This document shows, one piece after another, positions 1 to 10,302 of a stretch of 64,000 bases of DNA. A program made the position numbers and the translations under genes. Source of the stretch: Tigriopus japonicus (Eukaryota > Arthropoda > Copepoda > Harpacticoida > Harpacticidae); contig JAAGOF010000236.1 of NCBI GenBank assembly GCA_010645155.1, forward strand, positions 1 to 64,000. The letters run 5' to 3'. Positions within the stretch are counted from its first letter, which is position 1, and every line of letters starts with the position of its first letter. Under the pieces are notes generated by a model. That model saw nothing but the letters and a program-made list of their open reading frames with translations. It did not search any database and was not told the origin of the DNA.

Positions 1-1152
1 AGATTTGTTTGGGAAAATACCCCAACAAAGTCGTAAATTAGGCCAGAAATTACCCCAAAAACATTCGCATGCAGCAAATTCACCCATCTTATTGGTAAAA
101 TTACCACAACAATTGGGGTGGCCATGGTAGAAACAAAATGATCTATTAAACACATAGAAAAGGTTTTTACAAAGTATCCACCATGATAGTGGGGCCTAAA
201 TAGATAACGAAATGTACGAATAATTATTTTATAAATGTTGCCATTTTCAGCAGATTTTAAATGTTTGGGGAAGTGGTTCCAAAATTGAAGAAAAATACCC
301 GGTTTTTTCGCTAGTTGTTTCAAGAACGTCTATGATTTCAGTATATTACTTAAATTTCGTGAAACAGAGTGTGATTTTTTGCCTCAAAAATACTTGATAG
401 AAAACAGTTTCCCAATGTTAAGAACGAACTTGAAGTTATTGATTTTATTCATTTTTGTAACTTTTACGGCAGATAGACGCCAAATTTTAGTGGTGTACCT
501 TGGAAATGTATTTTGGTCCTCTAATCTTTGCAGATTATTTTGACGATTTTTAAAGAAGAAGAAACTTTTTTTGGAAATGTGTAACTACTAGAAGAAATAA
601 ACTAGAATTTTGGGGTTGAAAACTTTTGCAAATCTTGGGCAGAAAAAATATTAGAATCTCCGAACTTCTTCGAATTTTGCGTTCAATTTTATCCACTTTT
701 ATTAACATCATTGAAAAATCTTCATTCAATACTTTGAAACTGTCACGAAAATTTTTCATGCCTTTTTTTAATATTTGGGTGTTATATATAAACATGTTCT
801 TTGATATGCTTTTTTTAAAATAGTTTGAAAAATTGGTTTTCTAAATCAAATATTTTCTGTGCTCTAATTTTGTCTGATTAAGCGCCCTGGCATCAGTCGG
901 TTCAGTCCTCCCATTTTTGACTAAGGATTATTGCTTCTGTGATATATTCTCATTGGGCAAAGAAACATATTTTGCCCCAAAAACTAGATTTGGGCAACAA
1001 AAAGACAATTCTTAACTCAAGGAGGTTTGAAGGTACTTGGTTTCCCTTGTTTTCAATTGTTGTCATAATTATGAAAAATTTCAACTTTGGGCGATGTTGA
1101 TTGTTAGGGGAAAATTTATTGAAAAAGCGGGAATTTCATTTTTTCACATCTA

Positions 1153-2741
1153 CAGTCTATCAGAAAAGTTTGCATAACGTCGAGCGTCAGCTCGTTTTTT
1201 AAGCCTGGCCTTGGAAGGACAAGGCCGAAAAGGTTGAAATTTGGTCAGAATGACCAACATGGACCAACATACCACGCAAATATCCAAAAACCCAGATGCA
1301 ATCAAATAATCAAAACTTTTTTTACCAAAGACAAAGATTTGGTCTTTTACAAAGACCAAATAATTTATTGAAAACCCCTTAGCCTTCAAAATAGCTAATA
1401 GTCGCTTTTTGTAACTCTTAACAAGATTGTTACAAGTCTCAGGGGAGATATTATGCCACTCTTCAATGGCCACGGACTCCAACTCGGTCAGATTCTTGGG
1501 CTTCCTCATCCTGATTCTCCTCTTGAGCTCTTGCCACAGATTCTCAATAGGATTCAGGTCTGGATTCATCGCTGGCCAGTCCAGCACCTCTGTGTCTGTG
1601 AGTCTGTGAGCCATTGCTTGACCATTCGACTCGTGTGCTTTGGATCATTGTCGTGCTGGAACAAGAAATCCGGACCCAACTCCAACTTCTCCGCCGACTG
1701 CTGCAGGTTTTCTTGAAGGATCTTGCAGTAGTCCTCCTTCTTCATGATCCCCTTGATCCTCACGATGTTCCCTGGACCACGGGCACTGAATGCTCCCCAG
1801 AGCATGATGGAACCACCCCCGTGCTTGACTGTGGGGCTTTGGGAGGTAAGCCTGTCCAGGACGGCGATAGACAGTTTGGACGTGGTTGTGACTGAAGAGC
1901 TCAATTTTCGTCTCATCCGACCACAAGATGGATTGCCAGAAGCTCTTGTCCTTGTCCAGATGGTCCTTGGCGTACTTCAACCGCGTTTTGGCGTGTCTTG
2001 GCTTCAAAAAAGGGGTGCGCCTCGGCCGCCTTGCCTGAAGTCCAGCAGTCCTGATGGTCCTCGATATGGTATCCTTTGAAACCTTGAGACCCTCATTGGC
2101 AAGGTCATCCTGGATCTCATCCAAGGTTGTACGAGGGTACTGCTCCACCTTTCGCACCACTTTTCTGACGGATCTTGCCGGAAGCTTACGAGGTCGTCCA
2201 GGCCGGTCAGCATTGCCAACATGTCCTCGCTGCTGGAAACGTCGGACCACTCCTTGGATGGTCGGGATGGGAATACTTAAGGTCTTGGATATCTTCCTGT
2301 ATCCCTGGCCTTTCTTGTGGAGGTCAATGATCGTGGCCTTGGTCTCCAAGGCTAACTCTTTTGCTGCACCCATAATTGCTTCAAAACAGAGAGGTTACAT
2401 GGAGAGTTTCGCCTTTTTTATAACCTTTGGAATCATCCAGACTTTTTTCATCATCAATCTCTTGAAAACAATAGAAAATTACAGGTGTTTCTCGAAAAAT
2501 CTCACACTTTCCTCGACTTGCTCAAAAGTGTTATGCAAACTTTTGCGCCGCCCCTTTTTCAGTCTTTGGTAAAAAAAGTTTTGATTATTTGATTGCATCT
2601 GGGTTTTTGGATAATTGCGTGGTATGTTGGTCCATGTAGGTCATTCTGACCAAATTTCAACCTTTTCGGCCTTGTCCTTCCAAGGCCAGGCTTAAAAAAC
2701 GAGCTGACGCTCGACGTTATGCAAACTTTTCTGACAGACTG
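1153..2741 (-). mobile_element. Tc1-type transposon with long inverted repeats
   Basis: The element is bounded by TA dinucleotides at 1151-1152 and 2742-2743. Its termini are inverted repeats of roughly 180 bp: 1153 to about 1332 matches the reverse complement of about 2562-2741 with few differences, beginning 'cagtctatcagaaaagt' on the left. Long TIRs with TA duplication are typical of Tc1-like elements. The boundaries are confirmed by the uninterrupted paralogous sequence around 4392-4393, where the same flanks meet at a single TA. A decayed transposase frame lies inside on the minus strand. Confidence 0.92.
1350..2373 (-). pseudogene. Tc1 transposase, frameshifted
   Basis: Three overlapping minus-strand frames together give a full Tc1-family transposase. 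The first (from ATG 2373) carries the paired-like HTH (GYRKISKTLSIP), the GRPRK linker and the first catalytic Asp (WSDETKIELF). The second carries KHGGGSIMLWG and the second Asp (HDNDPKHTS). The third carries NPDLNPIENLW with the third acidic residue, Glu. The first break is near 1840. The second, near 1590-1610, coincides with a duplicated 8-bp 'ctcacaga'. The broken reading frame means it is inactive here. Family assignment is secure; the exact C-terminus is not, because the last frame runs on into the inverted repeat. Confidence 0.9.
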
Positions 2742-2861
2742 TATGTAGCAAATTACCCTAGATTTTAGAGTTGTAGTTACTGCCCAATGGCCAAATTTGT
2801 TACCCAATTTATGTCAAAGTTACCCCAGAAATGGATAAATACACGGCATCTAACAACACTG

Positions 2862-3175
2862 ACACCATCAGATCATAGTGCATCAGATCCTCAAGGGCTT
2901 TAAGCACTTGAAGACCAAACTTCCGGTTGGTTGGTCCTCAAATACAAGGTCGGTGAGGTCAAATGTGGACTTTGCGTTTCCTGTACATAAAGAGTGTCTT
3001 TATGCCTTATGTCTTTATCATGAGATGATTGTAATAAATTGCTGTTTTTCGTTAATTGACACAACTCTGGCACAACAGAGAATTAGAAGACCTAAGAAGG
3101 CTAAATATTACCTATATATTTTTATACAAATCGGAATTGTGGTATGTTTCTCCCACCAGGCAACTGAATATGATT
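2862..3175. other. Gap between elements
   Basis: About 310 bp separates the right end of copy A from the Foldback-like element. I see no gene, repeat or regulatory signal in it beyond an open frame on + that continues into the adjacent minisatellite and looks incidental. Confidence 0.5.
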
Positions 3176-3289
3176 TCATCGGTTCCAGGACAACCCGACC
3201 CAGGGCAACTCAACCCAACAAACAACTCGATCCAATGGACAACTCGATCCAATGGACAACTCGACTCACCGGACAACTCGACCAAATAG

Positions 3290-4510
3290 CAGTGGTGCCA
3301 GATTTTTTTTCGAAAATACCCCAGAAAAATCGTACATTACGCCAAAAATTACCCCAAAAATTTCCCCATTTTACAAAATTAACCATTTTTGGGGTAAAGT
3401 TACCCCAACATTTGGACTGGCCATAGAAACAAAATAATCAAACAAACACACAGAGAAGGCTTCGACAAACTATCCACCATGATAGAGGGGCTAAAAATAT
3501 GTAATAAAATAAACGAACATTTCTTTTAGGTATGTTGGCATTTTCTGCACATTTTAAATTTATGGGCAAGTTCTTCAAAATTTAAAGAAAAATCACCGTT
3601 TTTCGTTGATGGTTTCAAGAACATTTTATGATTTTAGTATAATCCTTGAACTTTATAAAACAAAATCCGATTTTTTGCCTCAAAAATAATTGGCAGAACA
3701 TCTTCATGTTAAGAATGAACATGAATTTATCGATTTTTTCCATTTTTGTAACTTTTACGTTTGATAGACACCAAATTTTAGTGATTGCACCTTTAGACGT
3801 CGAAGCTTTGCAAATTAGTTAGACGATTTTGAAAAATGAAGTCACCTTTTTTGGAAATATGTTGCTACAACAAGAAGTAAACTAGAATTTTGGGGTTGAA
3901 AGCTTTAGCAAATCTTGGACAACAAAAAATATATAAATCACCACACAAGGACGCTTGAGAAGAACCAATTTTAATACCTTCTATTTTTCTTCTATTTCTG
4001 CTTTCAATTTCAACCCCTTTCATCAACGTCATTGAAAAATCATCATTCAATACTATGAACTTTGAAAAAAAAATTCTTCATATGTTTTTAATTAATTTGT
4101 TCCGCCTTATCTAATTCGTGTTCATAATTTTTTTTTTTTAATGTTTTCGGCCGCTCTTCATCTTCGTGGGTCTTGGCCTTCGTCCAATTAAGCCCCTGGG
4201 CAAAGAAACACATTTTGCCCAAAAACTAGATTTGGGCAACAAAATGGCAATTCTTAACTCAAGGATGTTTGAGGGAACTTTGTTTCCCTTGTTTTCAATT
4301 TTTGTCATAATTATAAAAAATTTCATTTTGGGGCAAAATTCATTATCGGAGAAAAATTATTGAAAATGCGGGAATTTCACATTTTTACAAATATGGAGCA
4401 AATTAGCCCAGATTTTAGAGTTTTGGGTAATACCCAATGACAAATTTGCTACCCAATTTATGTCAAAATTAACCCAGAAATGGGTAATTACTCAGTATCT
4501 GGCAACACTG
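3290..4510. mobile_element. hAT-like non-autonomous element, copy B
   Basis: It starts CAGTGGTGCCAGAT (3290) and ends with the near reverse complement, ATCTGGCAACACTG (4510). The flanking 8-mers are CCAAATAG (3282-3289) and CCCGATGG (4511-4518). Each differs by one or two changes from CCCAATGG, which is the phase expected of the surrounding minisatellite, so this reads as an aged 8-bp target duplication. The interior is AT-rich and non-coding. Eight-base duplication and CAG-type ends point to the hAT superfamily. It is the uninterrupted counterpart of copy A. Confidence 0.75.
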
Positions 4511-4960
4511 CCCGATGGACAACTCGACCCAGCAGACAACTCAACCCAGCGGAGTGCTCAACCCAGTGGACAACTTGACCCAGTCGACAATTTGACCCAT
4601 TGAACAACTTTACCCAGTAGACAATGTGACCCAATGGACAACTGGGTTGTGTGGACAACTCGACCCAAAGGACAACTGGGTTGTGTGGACAACTCGACCC
4701 AGTGGACAACTGGATTGTGTGGACAACTCGACCCAGTGGACAACTGGATTGTGTGGACAACTCGACCCAGTGGACAACTGGATTGTGTGGACAACTCGAC
4801 CCAGTGGACAACTGGATTGTGTGGACAAATCGACCCAGTGGACAAGTGGATTGTGTGGACAACTCGACCCAGTGGACAACTGGATTGTGTGGACAACTCG
4901 ACCCAGTGGACAACTCCACCCTGTGAAGAACTCCATCCACAGTAAAACTTAACCCAGTGG
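4511..4960. repeat. Minisatellite, 17-bp units in 34-bp dimers
   Basis: About eight near-identical 34-bp dimers lie at roughly 4650-4915, each made of 'gtggacaactcgaccca' plus 'gtggacaactggattgt', with more degenerate 17-mers on both sides. Because 34 is not a multiple of three, every frame on both strands stays open for 90-160 codons. Those open frames are a by-product of the repeat and not genes. The array forms the left arm of the Foldback-like element. Confidence 0.95.
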
Positions 4961-5550
4961 ACGACTTATAAAAGCACAAAACTCAACCAAGTGGTAAATT
5001 GAACTTCAAAATGTTCAATTTAATCCAAAGAATCAAGTTAATTGAAAGTAAAGAAGCTTATGTGAAGGAAGTTTTAACTTGACCCTAGTGACAAGTGACA
5101 TTAATGTGAAGCAATATATGATGAAATTTCATAAATGGCATGATTGTCTTATACTGATTGCATATTTATGTTGATTTCCTGGGTTGATGGTGGCAACAAC
5201 AGGGGCATATATTTGAAGCTTCAAAAAGACCAGCAACTTCACCAAGTTGACACAACTTTCCTCTTCTTCAGTTCTTGCTTATTTAGTTTAAAGCACAAAT
5301 TGCATTTGGGAGTGGGAAAATTGAGAAAATATTAAGTAGAAAATTTTTTTAGTTATATTTTTTAACATTTAAGCAAAAAGGTCAAAATATCATATATATC
5401 AATGAGAACCATTGGAAATAATGAGAAATTACTCTTTAGATATCTGTTTCTAAAAATCTACATAGGCTTCACAACACATGGGGAACTGGCTGAAAATTTA
5501 AATGTTCAATTGATCACTTTGTAAAATTTTGCGGTGATAAGGTCCCAACT

Positions 5551-5827
5551 AGGTTGAGTTGTCCACTGGGCCGAGTTGTCCACTGGGTCTAGTTTTTCCC
5601 TGGGTTGAGTTGACCAAGATGTCAAGTGGTTGAGTTATCCATGATGTTGAGTGGTTGAGTTGTCCATGATGTCAAGTGGTTGAGTTGTCCACGATGTTGA
5701 GTGGTTGAGTTGTCCATGATGTCGAGTGGTTGAGTTGTCCCTTGGATCGACTTGTCGGCTGGGTCGAGTTGTCCACTGGGTCAAGTTGTCCACTGGGTCG
5801 AGTTGTCCGCTGGATCGAGTTGTCCTG
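5551..5827. repeat. Inverted copy of the 17-bp minisatellite
   Basis: Tandem variants of 'gagttgtccactgggtc' and 'gagttgtccatgatgt' are the reverse complement of the array at 4511-4960. It forms the right arm of the Foldback-like element. The arms are diverged in unit composition, so a perfect hairpin would not form along the whole length. Confidence 0.9.
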
Positions 5828-5836
5828 TCACCGATT

Positions 5837-6629
5837 TCTTCACTAATTTTGGTTGCATTGTGCTTGTCAGGAAGATATAAGGCATTCAGATTTCAAGCAT
5901 TCGATTAAAACGGACCTCAAACTAAAACAATCTTCTTTGAAATCCACTTACCATTTATTTGATTTGCAATTTGATTCACAAATTGGCTTATCAAATTTGA
6001 ATTCTTTAACTTTATAACTAATGGGAAAAGTGCCGCGACTTCCTAACTATTTGCCAGATCCCTTTTCGGGGTCTGACTTTTTAGCCCCATCGATTCTCTC
6101 GGAATGAGGAAAGGGCGGTCATCTTCGTCGTGCTCAACTTGAGAGAAACAAAGAGGCGAATGCCAAAGATCTATACAAATTCAGCAACTGGGGCAAACTG
6201 TGAAGAGAAGAGATACGGCAACCTGCCAAGCACTTGATATTCCAGAGCGTTCCTCAAACCAACTTTTATCAATTGCTGGATCGTTACGAATTGTTCAGTC
6301 TTAACAAAGGTTGTGAAGACAAAGCTCCAAAGCTCCAAGACAAAGTCTTGTGAAATATCGTAACATCTTTTCATCACGAGGGAAGTCCAAGTGAAACGTT
6401 TTCATAAATTATTGAAGATATTATGATGCTCCCAGGTACTTTTCTTTTTAGTTTTTGAGATTTGCACGGAGTGATTCAAATTTTACTGTCATGTTTAACA
6501 TTCAGTTCTGCGCTGAATCCAATAACCGTTACTTCAATTCATCATGTGAACAATGTAATGGATATTTGAATATTGATCTGGTGAAGTACTTTAAATCATG
6601 CATAGAACCCTATGCTCGTTTCAGAACCG
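5837..6629. other. Intergenic / presumed 5' region
   Basis: No gene or repeat is recognised. The stretch ends with the pyrimidine-rich 'tgctcgtttcag' (to 6624) directly before the start codon of the next gene, which looks like a 3' splice site in the 5'UTR. Confidence 0.5.
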
Positions 6630-8090
6630 ATGGATTCCACCCCACCTAAAAATGATACTTGCTCTGAAAGTGTGGTCAATGTGGCAGAGGATCCCAATTT
6701 TGCAATCCCATCTTCGCCCAATCCTCCCATTAGAGCCTCAACTTCCCACGAATCGAGTCGACCTCCTGGACTCAGAACTGTGGATATTCGTAAAGCTTCC
6801 TTTGTGAGCGGTAAAGGGTGTGTCATTACGTCAACTTCAGGTGTTCAATACATTGACTGTGTGAGTAAAGATGTGTTGTTGGGTCATGTCAACCTGAAGA
6901 TCAGGGAAACCATGAGCCAACAGACTTTGAGCAGCAATGTGGGTCTCCTTCATACCAATACAGCCGATCTAACTCGCCGCCTTGTGTCACTTCTGCCCGC
7001 TCCTTTGACGGCTTGCTTCTTTGTCAATTCGTATTCCGAGGCCAATGATCTGGCCTTAACCATGGCAGCATGTTTTACGGGGTCGGAGGAAGTGATTTGT
7101 CTAGAAAAGGCCGATCATGGAAAGACATCCACATGCCTGAAGATATCTCGTGATCGTTCACCACACTTTGGCAAATGTCGAGCTCTCAATACCGTGCCGA
7201 TTCCAGATTCTTATCGGGGCAAGATTCGAGAGGGTGAATTTCCCGTGGTTGACATTGGCTGGATGTATTCTGGTGATGTCAAAGAAGTTTGTCACAACAT
7301 TGTCTCAGAGAACAGGAAAGTGGGTGCGTTTATCTGTGAGCCCATCATTCATCAAGCTGGACACATTTCACTGCCAGATCGTTACCTAACCGAGGTCTAC
7401 CGTTGCGTTCAATCTCACCGAGGAATCTTGATTTCCGACGAAACATATTCCGGCTTAGGTCGAACTGGCGATTTCACGTGGGGATTTCAAAAATATAACG
7501 TCGTTCCCGATATCGTCACCATTGGCAAAGGTTTAGCTAATGGTCATCCTTTGGCTGCGGTTGTCACAAGCAAAGAAATTGCCAAGAAAATCACGTCCAT
7601 CGTGTCCTATTACAACTTCTTAGGCGATCCCACCAGCTGTGCCATTGGTTTGACTGTATTGGACCAATTGGACGAGGCGAAAGTTTTAGAAAACGTCCGC
7701 AAAGTTGGAAAATACTTGTTACTGAAGCTTTCTCAATTTTCCGAGCGATTCGATTTCGTGGGTCACGTTCGAGGTCAAGGTCTTTCTTTGGCTTTAGACC
7801 TTGTTCACTCAGATTCTCGAGAACCGAATATGGTGGCGGCTCAATTTGTCCGTCAAAAAATGTTTGAAAGACAAGTGGTCGTTGAATTGTTGGGATTTCA
7901 TCGAAGCGTCATCGGTCTCTCTCCTCCTCTGGTTTTGACCATGCAAGAGGCAATGAATATTGTGCATAAAATGTCTGAAGTGTTACAAGAAGCCGAAAAA
8001 CTATTCGGAATGAAAAGACAAAAAAGTGATGACGAGACCACCGATGATTGTTTAATTAAAGGACAGCTTCCCAAACGAATGCGGCGATAA
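6630..8090 (+). CDS. Class-III PLP aminotransferase family, phospholyase-like
   Basis: A single-exon frame of 486 aa from ATG 6630. The ATG six codons upstream (6612) would lie before the probable acceptor TTTCAG|AACCG, so I prefer 6630. It belongs to fold-type I class-III aminotransferases, closest in appearance to ethanolamine-phosphate and phosphohydroxylysine phospholyases (ETNPPL/PHYKPL, usually 450-500 aa), which use PLP to eliminate phosphate. Seen: SEANDLAL, the PLP-nitrogen Asp in SDETYSGLGRTG (about D270), and the Schiff-base Lys in TIGKGLANG (about K300). Two normally conserved cofactor positions differ. The family NSGSEAND reads NSYSEAND (Gly to Tyr), and the aromatic-His-Gly motif reads DHG, losing the ring-stacking aromatic residue. 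The C-terminal tail is basic and nuclear-signal-like. Substrate is unknown; it could be a low-activity or non-catalytic paralogue. Confidence 0.85.
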   Translation: MDSTPPKNDTCSESVVNVAEDPNFAIPSSPNPPIRASTSHESSRPPGLRTVDIRKASFVSGKGCVITSTSGVQYIDCVSKDVLLGHVNLKIRETMSQQTLSSNVGLLHTNTADLTRRLVSLLPAPLTACFFVNSYSEANDLALTMAACFTGSEEVICLEKADHGKTSTCLKISRDRSPHFGKCRALNTVPIPDSYRGKIREGEFPVVDIGWMYSGDVKEVCHNIVSENRKVGAFICEPIIHQAGHISLPDRYLTEVYRCVQSHRGILISDETYSGLGRTGDFTWGFQKYNVVPDIVTIGKGLANGHPLAAVVTSKEIAKKITSIVSYYNFLGDPTSCAIGLTVLDQLDEAKVLENVRKVGKYLLLKLSQFSERFDFVGHVRGQGLSLALDLVHSDSREPNMVAAQFVRQKMFERQVVVELLGFHRSVIGLSPPLVLTMQEAMNIVHKMSEVLQEAEKLFGMKRQKSDDETTDDCLIKGQLPKRMRR

Positions 8091-9329
8091 GTTGCAAATT
8101 TCTCCCATGAACTTAATTAAGCAACAAATTTTTGGAGGCAAGCTCAATGAGCAGAAACAGAAGACTTGAGGAGTAAATGCAAGCGGAAAAATCAACGGCC
8201 AAACCTGCAAAACAAAAACCTCAATATACTCTATCCTTACTTAAACCGTGGAATATACAATTAAGCTCTTTCACATCACTGAGTAGCTGAGTAAAATTTC
8301 AACGACTTTTGAACTTATCATTTATAAAACTGTTGCTCCAAAAAGCCCAAGTTACGAAAAGCCATATTTACATGGTTCATTAAAGTTTTAGTTGGCAAGT
8401 TGGGTTAATTCGCAAATATCCAGCATTTTCTGAATTTCAGACTACAAATGTCGAACAAAGGAAAACTGGGCGTTTTAATTTTTTTTATGTTCTAAATTGA
8501 CTCCACCTTTATCACCGATGTTCAATCCAGCAACTCTTATGAACAATTTCACTAAACACGGTCTCAGCCCTAAATTAAAGAAGGAAAATATTGTCTGGAC
8601 AAAATCAAGAATACTAAAGAAGCTTCTTTAAATTTGCTATGCAAAACGTTTGCCACAAACAAAAGAAGGAGTTTTTGCTTCTACTTAATTTTTTTATAGG
8701 AAGACTTGACGAAAAAAATGTCGTTATTTTACATTTACATACATTTGCTAACATCTGGTTGATACTATGCTAAGTTTCTTCGGTAGAAAATAAGATAAGA
8801 TGCATAAAATCATACCTTGTTAGAAAGAAACTGTACAAACTAACTCATATCTCATTTTGGAACACATTTTTAAATATGTATTTTTAAGGAATCAACTGAA
8901 CAAACAGGCATCTTTGAATTATTTTTGGATCACTATTTAGTCCTATTTTTGCAGCAGCACTAGGCTTGCTTAGGTACTTGTTATTTAATCATCCTGAAAG
9001 TGAATTTTGCACATTATTCCAGCCTATTCCAGCCAAGGTATTCTTACGTATAATATCGATCGTTTCCACGGACCCAGACTCTTTAAATAGACTGAAAAAT
9101 AAAAATGACTTGGATTTGCCAAAATGGGCAAAGCAACTCAGTACAACCAACGGCCGTTTTAACGCTAACAGTATGATTAAAACGATCACTTGAGGAACCT
9201 TTGTGCATGGCCCATTAGAGTTTCGAGGGGGCAGGTTCACGTTATGTTTAAGATACATAAAAGAATAATACGGATTCTTTGTTGACTCATAACAAATAAG
9301 GATTATGTTTTCATCATAGAGAGCCTTCC
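8091..9329. other. Intergenic between convergent genes
   Basis: AT-rich sequence between the + strand aminotransferase and the - strand PPCDC. The only structure I recognise is the dispersed repeat at about 9090-9225. No RNA gene is seen. Confidence 0.5.
9090..9225. repeat. Dispersed repeat, shared with 28400-28535
   Basis: 'gccaaaatgggcaaagcaac' and the following 'tcacttgaggaacctttg' recur with small changes at 28423-28520, in the same orientation. The match covers about 130 bp. No termini or coding potential identify the family. It is presumably a fragment of a transposon. Confidence 0.7.
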
Positions 9330-9335
9330 TTTATT
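9330..9335 (-). terminator. Poly(A) signal AATAAA
   Basis: A canonical AATAAA on the minus strand lies about 32 nt downstream of the PPCDC stop codon, a suitable position to end that transcript. Confidence 0.7.
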
Positions 9336-9366
9336 TAAAAATTCAATTTGCATTTCAAATTTTCTT

Positions 9367-10050
9367 TCAAAATCGAATGTAGCGTGGCATCGTTATGCCC
9401 AAAATGGTAAGAAGAATTCCTAAACCAAAAATGGCCGTTGGAATCACATGGTCCCGTGATTTTTGTTGCAAGATACCCGCTAACTGGTCAGCAATTACCC
9501 TGGGTTCTTCCATGGCGCCCATACCAAAATCTCCACACATGACTTTCTTGGCAATAGGTCCTCGGACTTGCACTCCAAACGCTTGTATCTTGGCTAAATT
9601 CTCTTTGGTGGCCGGATGCTCCCACATTTTCGGATTCATACTTGGGCAGACCATCAATGGTTTTTCCTTCAATGGCCAAGCCAAAGCCACGCAAGTTAAG
9701 AGGTTGTCACAATGTCCATGTACAATTTTTGAAAGCGTTAAGCAATCTAAAGGTGCAATAACAAAAACATCCGCCCACTTGGTTAAATCGATGTGCAACA
9801 CAGGATCTCCACGCTTCTCCCATTTCCACTCCATTGAGTCGTCGAACACATCAATCTTCAACTCGGTGGTTAGTGATTTGATATCAACGAAGTGTTGAGA
9901 CTTTTCAGTGATGATCACCTTGATGTTGACGTGATTATAATTGGGAATAGCTTGTATTAACTTCACTGTTTCACAAGTTTTGATGGCGGCCACTGATCCC
10001 GTCACACCTAACAACACATTTAAGGATGAAGATTTGCTTCCACCAGACAT
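9367..10050 (-). CDS. Ppcdc: Phosphopantothenoylcysteine decarboxylase
   Basis: A single-exon protein of 227 aa. PPCDC is an FMN-dependent homotrimeric flavoprotein that decarboxylates 4'-phosphopantothenoylcysteine to 4'-phosphopantetheine in CoA synthesis, normally in the cytosol. The family catalytic residues are visible: His in VLHIDL (H86), Asn in PSMNPKMW (N139) and Cys in KVMCGDFGMG (C172). The N-terminal GVTGSVAAIK is the flavin-binding start. The usual APLDANTL reads APLDCLTL. The unusual part is the C-terminus. After the normal end of the fold there is a strongly hydrophobic segment of about 20 residues (202-221), then PRYIRF. It resembles a tail anchor and makes the protein longer than the roughly 200-aa human enzyme. 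The start ATG follows CTCTAG|GTC, an acceptor-like site, and sits just downstream of CCDC174 on the same strand. Confidence 0.93.
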   Translation of the reverse strand: MSGGSKSSSLNVLLGVTGSVAAIKTCETVKLIQAIPNYNHVNIKVIITEKSQHFVDIKSLTTELKIDVFDDSMEWKWEKRGDPVLHIDLTKWADVFVIAPLDCLTLSKIVHGHCDNLLTCVALAWPLKEKPLMVCPSMNPKMWEHPATKENLAKIQAFGVQVRGPIAKKVMCGDFGMGAMEEPRVIADQLAGILQQKSRDHVIPTAIFGLGILLTILGITMPRYIRF

Positions 10051-10095
10051 GACCTAGAGTGAGATATTCAATGTGGCTGTCAGTTTAGTTTGTTA

Positions 10096-10286
10096 TTAAT
10101 CTGCCTCTGCGCTCTCTTTTTTATTTAACGTGTTTTTTCGATTGGAAAGTCCCATGGAAAATGATCGCTTCATGTCGAGTTGCGATGTTGAGCAGTTTGA
10201 TGATTTCCCATGACCAACATGATTGAAATACTCCATTGAACTTGGTGACTCAATTTCTACACCACGTCGAGATGTGTGCAATCGCT
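10096..10286 (-). CDS. Candidate terminal coding exon of CCDC174
   Basis: Directly after the CCDC174 frame, a minus-strand open stretch runs from an acceptor-like TTTTCTTCAG (ending at 10287) to a TAA at 10096-10098. Joined in phase to CCDC174 at 10311, it adds about 63 residues and keeps the frame. It includes SSMEYFNHVG, which resembles the short hydrophobic-aromatic motif at the end of vertebrate CCDC174 (as I recall it, ..DMISYYKQ..). The implied intron would be only 24 nt (10287-10310), which is abnormally short. A longer alternative from an upstream GT in the same phase (about 117 nt) is also possible, or CCDC174 may simply stop at 10303. Low to moderate confidence. Confidence 0.4.
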
Positions 10287-10302
10287 CTGAAGAAAATGAA
10301 GT

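Larger units (their letters stand above)
1..2861. mobile_element. hAT-like non-autonomous element, copy A (split by Tc1)
   Basis: Positions 1-1152 and 2742-2861 together read as a diverged copy of the element at 3290-4510, in the same order and orientation. Both share the 'aaaataccccag' start, the 'tttggggttgaaa' core and the 'caacactg' end. The left end is cut by the window edge, so only the right terminus near 2861 is seen. It has no coding capacity that I recognise; the short open frames inside it are not conserved between the two copies. A Tc1 element interrupts it at 1153-2741. The family call rests on copy B, whose terminal repeats and degenerate 8-bp target duplication are better preserved. 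Confidence 0.7.
3185..5827. mobile_element. Foldback-like element with inverted minisatellite arms
   Basis: The left arm (3185-3289 and 4511 to about 4960) is an array of a short unit resembling 'ggacaactcgaccca'. The right arm (about 5551-5827) is the same unit in inverted orientation, 'tgggtcgagttgtcc'. Between them lies a loop of about 590 bp with no recognisable gene. The outermost bases are near-mirror images (CAGGACAAC at the left, GTTGTCCTG at the right). They are bordered by similar 9-mers, TCATCGGTT (3176-3184) and TCACCGATT (5828-5836), differing by two transitions. Inverted arms of short tandem repeats with a 9-bp duplication are the hallmark of Drosophila Foldback elements. The assignment here is by structure only. 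Confidence 0.55.

Noticed and set aside
4488..4979. Long overlapping open frames (90-163 codons) on both strands
   Set aside because: All are produced by the 34-bp minisatellite, which keeps every frame open; the text is repetitive and has no domain.
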